NCBI GenBank assembly: GCA_018665625.1
Contig: JABJCF010000091.1
Span: 1 to 5,268, forward strand
DNA from: Nitrospina sp.
Lineage (GTDB): Bacteria; Nitrospinota; Nitrospinia; Nitrospinales; VA-1
Direction: 5' to 3'
DNA length: 5,268 bases
The position numbers and the translations under genes were made by a program. The first letter of the stretch is position 1. Each line of letters opens with the position of its first letter. Below are positions 1-5,268 of the stretch, piece by piece. The notes beneath the pieces are model-generated. The model made no database searches. It saw only the letters and a program-made list of their open reading frames with translations, and was not told the DNA's origin.

Positions 1-2
1 CA

Positions 3-512
3 GGAAGAAAACTTTTGATGGTCGCAGGCATTCTTCCCGAAGAAGCCCGTTTTCAGATACAACTCTTAAAGCAAGTTGACGAGCAGGGAGGCCTAGAAAA
101 ATACGATCAGGTTCTGATCAAACCGCATCCCGGGTTGGCACTCGACCCTATATTGAAAGATTTAAAACCCAATTTTAAATTTAATTTAGCCTCTCGTCCT
201 ATAATTGAATTGATGGAGCAAACAGATGTTGTCTATTGCGCTAATTCTACGGGCGCATCTCTTGAAGCCGCTTGGCTGGGTGTTCCTTTAATCATTTTGG
301 CGGCTATCGATTCTATGAATTTGAATCCTCTATTTGGTTTTCCAGGACAGTCCTTTGTTAAGGATTGCCCTGAGTTATGTTTGGCTTTAGAAAACCCCAA
401 ACTCGTTGATATTCCTGAAGACTATTTTTTCCTGGATGAGAACCTTAAGTCCTTGGATGAAATTTTAAAGCCAAAACTCTCTGCAAAGAATCTTTCGGCT
501 AGAACAAAATAA
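3..512 (+). CDS. GT-B-like surface carbohydrate biosynthesis protein (5'-truncated by window edge)
   Basis: This is the C-terminal part of a probable glycosyltransferase of the GT-B fold, acting in the cytoplasm on surface polysaccharide. The frame is open to the left edge with no start having a ribosome site, and the first visible residues (GRKLLMVAGILP) look like the first strand of a C-terminal Rossmann domain, so the true start lies upstream. Seen: a KPHPG motif at about 120-134, the His-containing loop common in capsule and LPS transferases, and a segment NSTGASLEAAWLGVP at 243-287, which resembles the nucleotide-sugar-binding Ser/Thr-Gly...Glu-Ala loop followed by a GVP turn. The end is Lys-rich and without a membrane segment. 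It resembles, from memory, the LIC13510-type surface carbohydrate proteins of Leptospira; this family link is tentative. It is followed after 54 bp by another GT-like gene on the same strand with no terminator visible, suggesting one operon. Confidence 0.8.
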   Translation, partial: GRKLLMVAGILPEEARFQIQLLKQVDEQGGLEKYDQVLIKPHPGLALDPILKDLKPNFKFNLASRPIIELMEQTDVVYCANSTGASLEAAWLGVPLIILAAIDSMNLNPLFGFPGQSFVKDCPELCLALENPKLVDIPEDYFFLDENLKSLDEILKPKLSAKNLSARTK

Positions 513-566
513 ATCTTATAAAAATTAAACTTTCCCGATCTTGAAATTATTCAATATAGGTTTCAA

Positions 567-1751
567 ATGGCAATAAAAAAAATCATAGTAGTTTGTATCA
601 ACCCTCTCACAAAGCGCGACTTTATTCGTTTTGGGGGAGAAATTTTAAAGGAAAATGGTTTTGATGTCTGGTTTTATGATTTTTCCCCTGTTGTTTACCC
701 TAAATTATTTAAAAACTGCACTTTCCCTGATTTATACCGTCCGGAAAACTTTATCCTTTTCTCCAGTGAGAGCGAAACATCTGAAGCGTTTACTAAGCTA
801 CCTCCCGATTCTTTCGTTATCATGGACCCTCAATTTGACTACCTCACTTTTAAGATTTTTCAGGCTCTTTCTAAAACTAAAATTCCATACTGTGCAGTGA
901 ACAACCATTCAGGTCCGGAGTGGAAAGAAAATAAATCCTTAAGTTTTCTTAAAATACTCAAAAAAATATTCTCATTGAATATCTCGAACTTAAAAAAAAT
1001 TATATATAGCCCCCGCTTTGCGCATATTTGGGGGATTCGCCCTCCTGATTTTTGTATTGCAGGGAGCGAGCTTTCTTTGAAAAGAAATAGAACTCGCTTT
1101 ATTATTGGAGAAGACACAGAGACTATATGGGCTCATGCACATGACTATGACATTTATCTGAAAAACAAAAGTACGAACAAAAACGTTACTGGAAATCATG
1201 CTGTCTTTATAGATCCTCTCGCTCCTGCGTTTCAAGGTGATACTATTGCAATGGGAATTAAACAGCCTACAACCGTGGAAAAATATTACCCTTCCATCTG
1301 CATTTTTTTTGATTACGTTGAAAAAGAGCTAGATCTCAAAATAGAAATTGCTGCTCATCCAAAATCAGACCACCCCCCTTTTCCTGATTATTTTGGAGGT
1401 AGACGAACTATAAGGGGTGATACATTTAGTATGATAGAAAATTCTCGGCTGGTAATTACTCAGGCAAGTACCGCCTTCCAATTTGCTGTTTTACTTAAAA
1501 AACCAGTCATTTTTATAACTACAGAAGAGCTTGAGAAAGACAAATCGTATTCAGGTTATATTGAAGCCTATTCCAAAGCCATAAAAAAAAAACCAATTCA
1601 CATTGATGAGCCATTGAATATGGATTTGGAAAAAGAAATGTGCATCGACGAAAAATTGTATGAGGACTATATTGATCTTTATATAAAAAAAAGGGACACA
1701 GAAGAGCTCAACACATGGCAAATACTAACAAACCGAATAAATTTTCTGTAA
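567..1751 (+). CDS. Putative GT-B-fold surface polysaccharide biosynthesis protein
   Basis: This 394-residue protein is probably cytoplasmic and probably a glycosyltransferase-like enzyme of surface glycan synthesis; acceptor and donor are unknown. The N-terminus (KKIIVVCINPLTKRD, residues 4-18) looks like a Rossmann strand-turn. After a mixed middle region a second Rossmann half starts near residue 212 (VFIDPLAPAF, D216). In that half AAHPKSDHPP (262-271, H264) matches the His-Pro loop of capsule and sialyl-type transferases, and TQASTAFQFA (298-307) then LLKKPVIFIT match the Ser/Thr-rich sugar-nucleotide loop and following strand. The two-domain length fits GT-B. The ATG at 567 has a weak AGG at 558-560, 6 nt upstream. 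Codons near 1583-1592 contain a run of ten A, a possible slippage site. It lies 54 bp after the preceding GT-like gene and converges on the methyltransferase. No specific family name can be supported by eye. Confidence 0.8.
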   Translation: MAIKKIIVVCINPLTKRDFIRFGGEILKENGFDVWFYDFSPVVYPKLFKNCTFPDLYRPENFILFSSESETSEAFTKLPPDSFVIMDPQFDYLTFKIFQALSKTKIPYCAVNNHSGPEWKENKSLSFLKILKKIFSLNISNLKKIIYSPRFAHIWGIRPPDFCIAGSELSLKRNRTRFIIGEDTETIWAHAHDYDIYLKNKSTNKNVTGNHAVFIDPLAPAFQGDTIAMGIKQPTTVEKYYPSICIFFDYVEKELDLKIEIAAHPKSDHPPFPDYFGGRRTIRGDTFSMIENSRLVITQASTAFQFAVLLKKPVIFITTEELEKDKSYSGYIEAYSKAIKKKPIHIDEPLNMDLEKEMCIDEKLYEDYIDLYIKKRDTEELNTWQILTNRINFL

Positions 1752-1780
1752 AAATGGCCGGAGCGGGCGACTAAACATAA

Positions 1781-2683
1781 TCATCTTACCTTGAGAATGG
1801 CCCTTACCCACCACCCACCGTCACCTTCCCGATCAAACTGATAAGTATCAAATAACTTCTTTTTTAACTGCTCACTTTCAGACTCCTTATTCAATATCCT
1901 TCTGAACAAACTTTTTACTTTACAAGAAAAACGATGGACTAGGTTTTGAGGAAAAATAAAGTTGTTTCGCATTACACCAAAACTCGTCAAATGAACCACG
2001 CTCAAGTTTAACCTCGCTGCTAATTTGAGCAGACTGTTATTTGAATAAAATAATGTATGAGGTTCAAGCAATGCCTTATGCATATCATCCCTATCGGGCA
2101 CATCAATATAAATATAGCCACCCTGCTTCACAAGCTCAACTATGGATTGTAAAAAATAATTTGGATTAGGAACATGCTCTAACACCTGCCCAAGGGTTAC
2201 CAGGTCAAAATCCCTCTCAGATATTTCTTTCGAAGAATCAAAAGCATTTACTCCAAGCTTTCGTAATTCTTGCAAGCAAATTGGGCTAGGATCAGTTGCA
2301 AAAAAAACCATATCCTTAAAACCTTTATTCCGAATCGATTCAAACATATAGCCATACCCACTTCCAATATCCAGCACCTTTGAACCTTCAGAAAGAACTT
2401 GATGTCGAATTAAATAATCACATCGCAAATCACCTTGTATTTGATAAATCGTCTCCATTTCCTTTGAAACAGAAATTATATCTTCATCATGAAGCCATGT
2501 GGTTTTGTAGTATTGATCTAGCTCAACGGGAGTCGGCAAGGGACAAACAAAAATTACCTCACATTCTAAACATTGACGAAGCTCATTTTTACCAAAAAGC
2601 TCAGACTTGCCTCTATATTTACCAACATAACCGCATTTGGTTTTCCTTTCACATGCAGGACAATATAATAAGTTTTGTGTCAT
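1781..2683 (-). CDS. Class I SAM-dependent methyltransferase with N-terminal zinc ribbon
   Basis: This is a 300-residue cytoplasmic methyltransferase that transfers a methyl group from S-adenosylmethionine, here probably to a sugar or sugar-nucleotide of the surface glycan (context inference). Seen in order: a zinc-ribbon-like cysteine set C8-x2-C11 and C38-x2-C41; motif I KVLDIGSGYGY (102-112, D105/G107/G109) for SAM binding; an acidic strand end ATDPSP (129-134, D131); FDLVTLGQVLEHVPNP (159-174, with E169 H170) typical of the Methyltransf_11/23 group; IDVPDRDD; and EPHTLFYSNNSLLKLA, the usual late PHTLFF-type motif. It is shorter than the roughly 400-aa NovU/TylC3 sugar C-methyltransferases that also carry a Cys-rich N-terminus, lacking their C-terminal domain. 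The ATG at 2683 is preceded by a good promoter but no clear Shine-Dalgarno. It converges on the GT-like gene with a 29-bp gap. The substrate is unknown. Confidence 0.93.
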   Translation of the reverse strand: MTQNLLYCPACERKTKCGYVGKYRGKSELFGKNELRQCLECEVIFVCPLPTPVELDQYYKTTWLHDEDIISVSKEMETIYQIQGDLRCDYLIRHQVLSEGSKVLDIGSGYGYMFESIRNKGFKDMVFFATDPSPICLQELRKLGVNAFDSSKEISERDFDLVTLGQVLEHVPNPNYFLQSIVELVKQGGYIYIDVPDRDDMHKALLEPHTLFYSNNSLLKLAARLNLSVVHLTSFGVMRNNFIFPQNLVHRFSCKVKSLFRRILNKESESEQLKKKLFDTYQFDREGDGGWWVRAILKVR

Positions 2684-2723
2684 TGATTTTATTCTATTTT
2701 CTCAGATTGAATTTACCTATTCG

Positions 2724-2747
2724 AATATTTATACCAATGTAAATATT
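2724..2747. repeat. Perfect 8-bp inverted repeat overlapping the methyltransferase promoter
   Basis: AATATTTA (2724-2731) and TAAATATT (2740-2747) are exact inverted copies separated by 8 bp. The left arm covers part of the -10 hexamer and the right arm lies in the -35/-10 spacer, so a dimeric regulator bound here would block the promoter. Both arms are pure A/T in an AT-rich stretch, so chance is a real alternative. Confidence 0.35.
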
Positions 2748-2756
2748 AAGCTGCAA
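2728..2756 (-). promoter_or_regulatory. Sigma70-type promoter of the methyltransferase gene, extended -10
   Basis: Read on the minus strand, TTGCAG (2756-2751) and TATAAA (2733-2728) are separated by 17 bp, and the -10 is preceded by TGG, giving an extended -10 (TGnTATAAA). The -35 matches 3 of 6 and the -10 matches 5 of 6 consensus bases. Transcription would begin near 2721, leaving a leader of roughly 38 nt before the ATG at 2683. The promoter sits between the methyltransferase and the left end of the insertion sequence, 17 bp from it, so the -35 is not supplied by the element. Confidence 0.5.
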
Positions 2757-2772
2757 TCTCTTTTGGATGAAA

Positions 2773-2799
2773 TGACCCGACCCCCGAAAAGTAGTCCAA
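2773..2799 (+). repeat. Left terminal inverted repeat of the IS remnant
   Basis: The sequence starts TGACCCGACCCCCG, the TG-led, C-run-containing end typical of IS407-type elements, and lies 41 bp before the OrfA Shine-Dalgarno's ATG region. Its outer 12 bases match the inverted right end at 9 positions. The inner limit is approximate. Confidence 0.55.
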
Positions 2800-2839
2800 A
2801 TGTTAAACTAATAAAAACCATTTGGTATGGGGAGGTATT

Positions 2840-3414
2840 ATGGCGTAAAAGCGATTTAATGCAGAGCAAATCATTGTAAAGCTTCGAGAAGCAGAGATTA
2901 TTGAGTCTAAGGGCCTGACTCAGGTAGAAGCAGCAAAAAGGCTGGGTATTTGCGAGCAGACATTGATCCGTTGGCGTAAAGAATATGGTGGATTACGGGT
3001 AGATCAGGCTAAACGATTTGAGGAGCTGGAGAGAAGAGGGTTTACCTCGTTGGATGTGATTGAAGTTTTGTCAAAGCTATTTATTACACAGGGGTTGCCC
3101 AAGCATATCCGTTCAGATAACGGACCGGAGTTTACATCAAGGGCGATACGGCAATGGCTGAACAATCTTGAGATTGGCCCGTTATTTATCGAACCAGACA
3201 GTCCCAGAATGGTTACAAGGAATCGTTCAACGGGAGACTCCGGGACGAGTTGTTGAATGGGGAGATATTCTATACTCTAAAGGAAACAATAATCATGATT
3301 GAGAGGTGGCGGGTTCATTACAACACCAAAAGTCCGCATACGAGTCTGGGATATCGACCGCCAGCACCGGAAACGATACAAATTCCAAGCACAATTATGG
3401 TTTATGAAAACTGA
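2840..3414 (+). pseudogene. IS3-family transposase remnant (OrfA-OrfB fusion), inactive
   Basis: OrfA begins at ATG 2840 after a strong GGGGAGG (2829-2835), but codon 3 is TAA (2846-2848); related OrfA proteins start M-A-K/R-K-R-F, so a single base change may explain it. The same frame then reads a helix-turn-helix domain (KRFNAEQIIVKLREAEI ... VEAAKRLGICEQTLIRWRKEYGG, 2849-2993) up to KRFEELER near 3034. It passes without frame change into the middle of OrfB (FTSLDVIEVLSKLF, then HIRSDNGPEF). So the OrfA C-terminus, the OrfB N-terminus and the first catalytic Asp are deleted. The second catalytic Asp is at 3116-3118. After SPxx at about 3203 a 4-bp loss shifts the frame; the rest (GYKESFNGRLRDELLNGEIF ... 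YNTKSPHTSLGYRPP) is in another frame from 3208 to the TGA at 3412-3414. The catalytic Glu is at 3220-3222; restoring 4 bp gives exactly the DX35E spacing. Confidence 0.9.
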
Positions 3415-3423
3415 ATCCTAAAA

Positions 3424-3449
3424 CTGGTATAACTAGTGGGGGCTGGCCA
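3424..3449 (-). repeat. Right terminal inverted repeat of the IS remnant
   Basis: The stretch ending GGGGGCTGGCCA lies about 10 bp after the OrfB stop at 3412-3414 and is the inverted partner of the left end (9 of 12 outer bases agree, both with a run of C/G at positions 9-12). The inner limit and the exact last base (3449) are judged by this alignment only. Confidence 0.5.
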
Positions 3450-3704
3450 GGTATAATACGAGAACTCTAGTAAGACGCGTCTAGGTTTATTGAGTTGTTT
3501 CATAATTCAAAAAAAAGCATCGTAGACTTGTAATTTTCCTATCAATTGACTTCAAACGATAACAAACCTTGATGAATCAAAGCGCTTAAAAAACCTGGGG
3601 TGTAACAAGATCCGCATTGAAAGATTAGGGTTAAACTGATAAAGTGTTGTTTGTTTTTTTCCTTAGAGTATGCACTCCCCCCTACGGACAATTAGATTGA
3701 TTCT
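3450..3704. other. Non-coding gap between the IS remnant and the paralogue pair
   Basis: No gene is supported in these 255 bases; all frames are broken by stops. Visible elements are a perfect TATAAT (3452-3457) directly outside the right IS end, a 10-bp perfect palindrome AGACGCGTCT (3473-3482), a run of eight A near 3510-3517, and weak promoter-like sites further down. There is no hairpin followed by a T-run that would serve as a terminator. The gap could hold the leader and control region of the downstream genes. Confidence 0.5.
3617..3643 (+). promoter_or_regulatory. Weak candidate promoter upstream of the paralogue pair
   Basis: TTGAAA (3617-3622) is followed after 15 bp by GATAAA (3638-3643): 4 of 6 and 4 of 6 consensus matches but a short spacer. 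It would place the start of transcription near 3650, about 55 nt before the first candidate start codon. TTGACT at 3546-3551 is an alternative -35 but lacks a good -10. Neither is convincing. Confidence 0.2.
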
Positions 3705-4523
3705 TTGGACAACAAACTCCACTGGCTTATTTACATGAATTATTATTTTATGCCCCGCATTGAGGGATTAAAGTGCAATGTTACACTTTCAAACTTTCCC
3801 TGTGTTGAAGGGCCGCGTCCTTGGTCTCTTGAACAAATTCTTCACGTGGTATGGAGCGATCAATTCTTGTGGCATGTTCGAGCTTTGGGCACTGTATCGC
3901 CAGGAAAATCGGTAGTATGGACTAGCGATGAACTGCCCCCTGAACTACCTGACAATGCCTCACCTTTCTTTTTTTTTCACCCGAAAAAATTACCCGCAAC
4001 TTTGGACCGGCTGATTATTTCCGATCTAATGCACACGCAACCGAATTGGAGGGCCAATATTCAACTATTTTCTCCATTCACTTCAATTAGTTACCAAGGC
4101 GAGTATCCTAGCAAAATGTTAGGAATCGAAAAGGGAACGCTATTGAGCTTGGGTCCTCTGGTGCAATTAAAAACAGGGCTAGCTTCCAAACTCATACTTG
4201 TTAATCTTATGGCAAAACCGGGTAATGAAGCGTGTCATATCCAGTTTGCTCAAATGCGTAAGCAAAAAATTCTATTTGAAACTTCGGTTCGGAGGAACCA
4301 CTGCAATATCATAGATCTTTCTTTTTTAAATTGCGCCGACTCTGATCCTGTCTGTGTTTTTTCAAGCGATCTCACAGGGATTCCAATCTTTCTTACCCAC
4401 GACCCAGAGTTTAAAAAGATGAGCCTGGAACACTCTCATCCTCCCGCAGAAATGCTGGTATTTGGGGATAACAGGAGGTACCAAAAAAAAATGAAGAATT
4501 GGTGGCTTTCCAAGATTAATTAA
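3705..4523 (+). CDS. Uncharacterised beta-rich protein, paralogue of the next gene
   Basis: I do not recognise a named family. The protein (272 aa from TTG 3705) has no signal peptide or membrane helix and alternates short hydrophobic strands with polar turns, suggesting two beta-sandwich-like units. Unit A is about 25-92: NVTLSNFP, then ILHVVWSD, VSPGKSVVWTSDEL (64-77), then FFFFHPKK (88-95). Unit B is about 162-230, opening KLILVNLMAKP (162-172). A conserved-looking SLEHSHPP (240-247), with two His, precedes a basic, Trp-rich tail. Both units have counterparts in the protein encoded at 4525-5160. The start is uncertain: TTG 3705 gives the longest reading after an in-frame TAG at 3693, ATG 3735 and ATG 3750 are alternatives, and none has a Shine-Dalgarno. 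It contains runs of nine T (3969-3977) and nine A (4483-4491). It ends one base before the next start, so the two are surely co-translated. A surface-glycan role is contextual only. Confidence 0.75.
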   Translation: MDNKLHWLIYMNYYFMPRIEGLKCNVTLSNFPCVEGPRPWSLEQILHVVWSDQFLWHVRALGTVSPGKSVVWTSDELPPELPDNASPFFFFHPKKLPATLDRLIISDLMHTQPNWRANIQLFSPFTSISYQGEYPSKMLGIEKGTLLSLGPLVQLKTGLASKLILVNLMAKPGNEACHIQFAQMRKQKILFETSVRRNHCNIIDLSFLNCADSDPVCVFSSDLTGIPIFLTHDPEFKKMSLEHSHPPAEMLVFGDNRRYQKKMKNWWLSKIN

Positions 4524-4524
4524 T

Positions 4525-5160
4525 ATGCGGAAAAGAATTAAGAAAATACTTCATCCACTATACGATAAGCCTCTCTTTGATCATCTCCGGGCTTGGCTTG
4601 GGTTTCGATCTCCCTTTTTTCTTCGTCCCCTACGAACAGCAGAAACTATCAGCGATCTTTTTCCTTGGAGGGTAGATGATACCTGGGAAACTCGATACGA
4701 TCTGATGAACATACCATCACTTGTTTTTCCAGAAAACAAATTGGTTGACCTTATTACAATAGTTTTTTTTGATTTTAAGGGCCAGGAGATTTCCAGAAAA
4801 CAAATTGAGCTTGAGCCCTTTGAGAGTAAAAAAATTTTAATAAGGGATTTTCTGGGAGAAGGAAGAGGACAGGGAACCTTCAGTTGTTTTCATTCAGCTG
4901 AAGTACAGGAAAAATTACAAGGAACACAATGTTATTTTAATGACCGTCAGTATGTGTCTTATTCCTGGAAAGAAGATGTTTTTTGGAATTATACTCATGG
5001 AAACATTTATTGTTTGTCCAAGTTACCCAAGGGTTTTAATGTTCGGTCTGTGGTACCAAAACAGTCAAAAGAAATAACCTACAGGCCACAATTAAGAATG
5101 GATGATTGTGATAAGTTTGAGTTGTTTTATGTAAACCCCCTAAAAAAACCAATAGTTTGA
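4525..5160 (+). CDS. Uncharacterised beta-rich protein, possibly C-terminally shortened paralogue
   Basis: This 211-aa protein has no recognised family, signal peptide or membrane segment. A basic N-terminus (MRKRIKKILHP) leads to FPWRVDDTWETRYDLMNIP (46-64), then strands LITIVFFDFKG (76-86), IELEPFESKKILIRDFL (94-110) and GTFSCFHS (117-124), which line up with unit A of the upstream protein (both: hydrophobic strand plus Asp, a Pro-x-x-Ser turn, Asp-x-Leu, then Phe-x-Phe-His). Residues 197-209 (KFELFYVNPLKKP) line up with KLILVNLMAKP upstream, but this protein ends two residues later whereas its paralogue continues about 100 residues to the HSHPP motif. It may therefore have lost its second unit. 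The ATG follows the upstream TAA by one base, with no strong Shine-Dalgarno of its own, implying coupling. Identical ATTAATTAAT palindromes lie at 4515-4524 and 5166-5175. Confidence 0.8.
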   Translation: MRKRIKKILHPLYDKPLFDHLRAWLGFRSPFFLRPLRTAETISDLFPWRVDDTWETRYDLMNIPSLVFPENKLVDLITIVFFDFKGQEISRKQIELEPFESKKILIRDFLGEGRGQGTFSCFHSAEVQEKLQGTQCYFNDRQYVSYSWKEDVFWNYTHGNIYCLSKLPKGFNVRSVVPKQSKEITYRPQLRMDDCDKFELFYVNPLKKPIV

Positions 5161-5181
5161 GGAATATTAATTAATTCAAAT

Positions 5182-5192
5182 GGAGGTGACGG
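5182..5192 (+). promoter_or_regulatory. Strong ribosome binding site of the last gene
   Basis: GGAGGTGA (5182-5189) is nearly the full anti-16S complement; its GGAGG core is 6 nt from the ATG at 5193. It is the best ribosome site on the right side of the window and decides between ATG 5193 and the out-of-frame ATG 5197, whose frame stops within 17 codons. Confidence 0.8.
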
Positions 5193-5268
5193 ATGAATGT
5201 TTTATTTAAACACCTCAGTCCAAACAAGAAAAAACCTAAGTATTTAACCAAACTAGACCAGATCCCTC
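5193..5268 (+). CDS. Start of an unidentified gene, cut by the right edge
   Basis: An ATG with a strong Shine-Dalgarno opens a frame that stays open to the window end and reads MNVLFKHLSPNKKKPKYLTK for its first 20 residues, a basic, hydrophilic N-terminus without signal peptide. Too little is present to assign a function. It follows the 4525-5160 gene by 32 bp on the same strand with no terminator between, so it is probably in the same operon. Confidence 0.65.
   Translation, partial: MNVLFKHLSPNKKKPKYLTKLDQIP

Larger units (their letters stand above)
2773..3449 (+). mobile_element. Decayed IS3-family (IS407-group-like) insertion sequence, 677-bp remnant
   Basis: The element is defined by IS3-type OrfA and OrfB sequence and by imperfect terminal inverted repeats. 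The left end begins TGACCCGACCCCC (2773-2785). The right end, read inward on the minus strand from 3449, begins TGGCCAGCCCCC and matches the left end at 9 of the first 12 positions. Intact IS407-type elements are about 1.2 kb, so roughly 550-600 bp is missing, nearly all from the middle. The 4-bp flanks (GAAA on the left, GGTA on the right) are not a target duplication, which fits an old insertion or rearranged flank. It sits between the divergently placed methyltransferase and the paralogue pair and does not interrupt a recognisable gene. It cannot encode an active transposase. Confidence 0.85.

Noticed and set aside
541..566. TTGAAA...TTTCAA inverted repeat just before the ATG at 567
   Set aside because: Six-base arms with a 14-base AT-rich loop give little stability; no regulatory role can be supported.
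860..1235. Minus-strand open frames within the 567-1751 gene
   Set aside because: They are antisense to a coherent GT-like protein and have no start signals or recognisable motifs.
1752..1780. Bidirectional terminator between the convergent GT-like and methyltransferase genes
   Set aside because: The GC-rich patch does not form an inverted repeat and no T-run follows on either strand.
2380..2879. Open frames on the plus strand opposite and beyond the methyltransferase start
   Set aside because: They overlap a well-supported methyltransferase on the other strand or run across the IS end, lack ribosome sites and show no recognisable protein.
2769..3453. 4-bp target-site duplication around the IS remnant
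   Set aside because: The flanks read GAAA and GGTA, which do not match.
4473..4495. Shine-Dalgarno AGGAGG followed by A9, resembling a dnaX-type programmed frameshift signal
   Set aside because: The +1 frame meets TGA at 4492-4494 and the -1 frame meets TAA at 4517-4519, so neither shift reaches the next gene or a longer product.
1..5268. CRISPR array, tRNA, rRNA, riboswitch, replication origin or phage attachment site
   Set aside because: No spaced direct repeats, cloverleaf or conserved RNA motifs were seen on either strand.

Overview
This is an AT-rich bacterial window that reads as part of a surface-polysaccharide (O-antigen or capsule type) biosynthesis region. It holds two glycosyltransferase-like GT-B proteins, a zinc-ribbon SAM methyltransferase, two related proteins of unknown function, and a decayed insertion sequence. 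The organism cannot be named from this sequence. A Gram-negative is an inference from gene content; proteins resembling the first gene are, from memory, found in Leptospira-type O-antigen loci, but no search was possible.

Layout. Bases 3-512 (+) are the 3' end of a GT-B-type gene cut by the left edge. Bases 567-1751 (+) encode a complete 394-aa protein with two Rossmann-like halves, probably co-transcribed with the first gene. Bases 1781-2683 (-) encode a class I SAM methyltransferase, convergent with the previous gene. It has its own extended -10 promoter (2728-2756) overlapped by an AT-only inverted repeat. Bases 2773-3449 are a 677-bp remnant of an IS3-family (IS407-group-like) element. 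Its transposase is broken three ways: a stop at codon 3, a large internal deletion fusing OrfA to OrfB in frame, and a 4-bp deletion in the DDE domain. Bases 3450-3704 are non-coding. Bases 3705-4523 and 4525-5160 (+) are two tightly linked genes, followed at 5193 by the start of a third gene with a strong Shine-Dalgarno, cut by the right edge.

The most interesting observation is that the products of 3705-4523 and 4525-5160 appear to be distant paralogues. They share an order of beta-strand-rich motifs that I do not recognise from a named family, and the second protein stops where the first continues for about 100 residues. The two GT-like proteins and the methyltransferase plausibly build and decorate a surface glycan. 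The paralogous pair may belong to the same pathway by context only.
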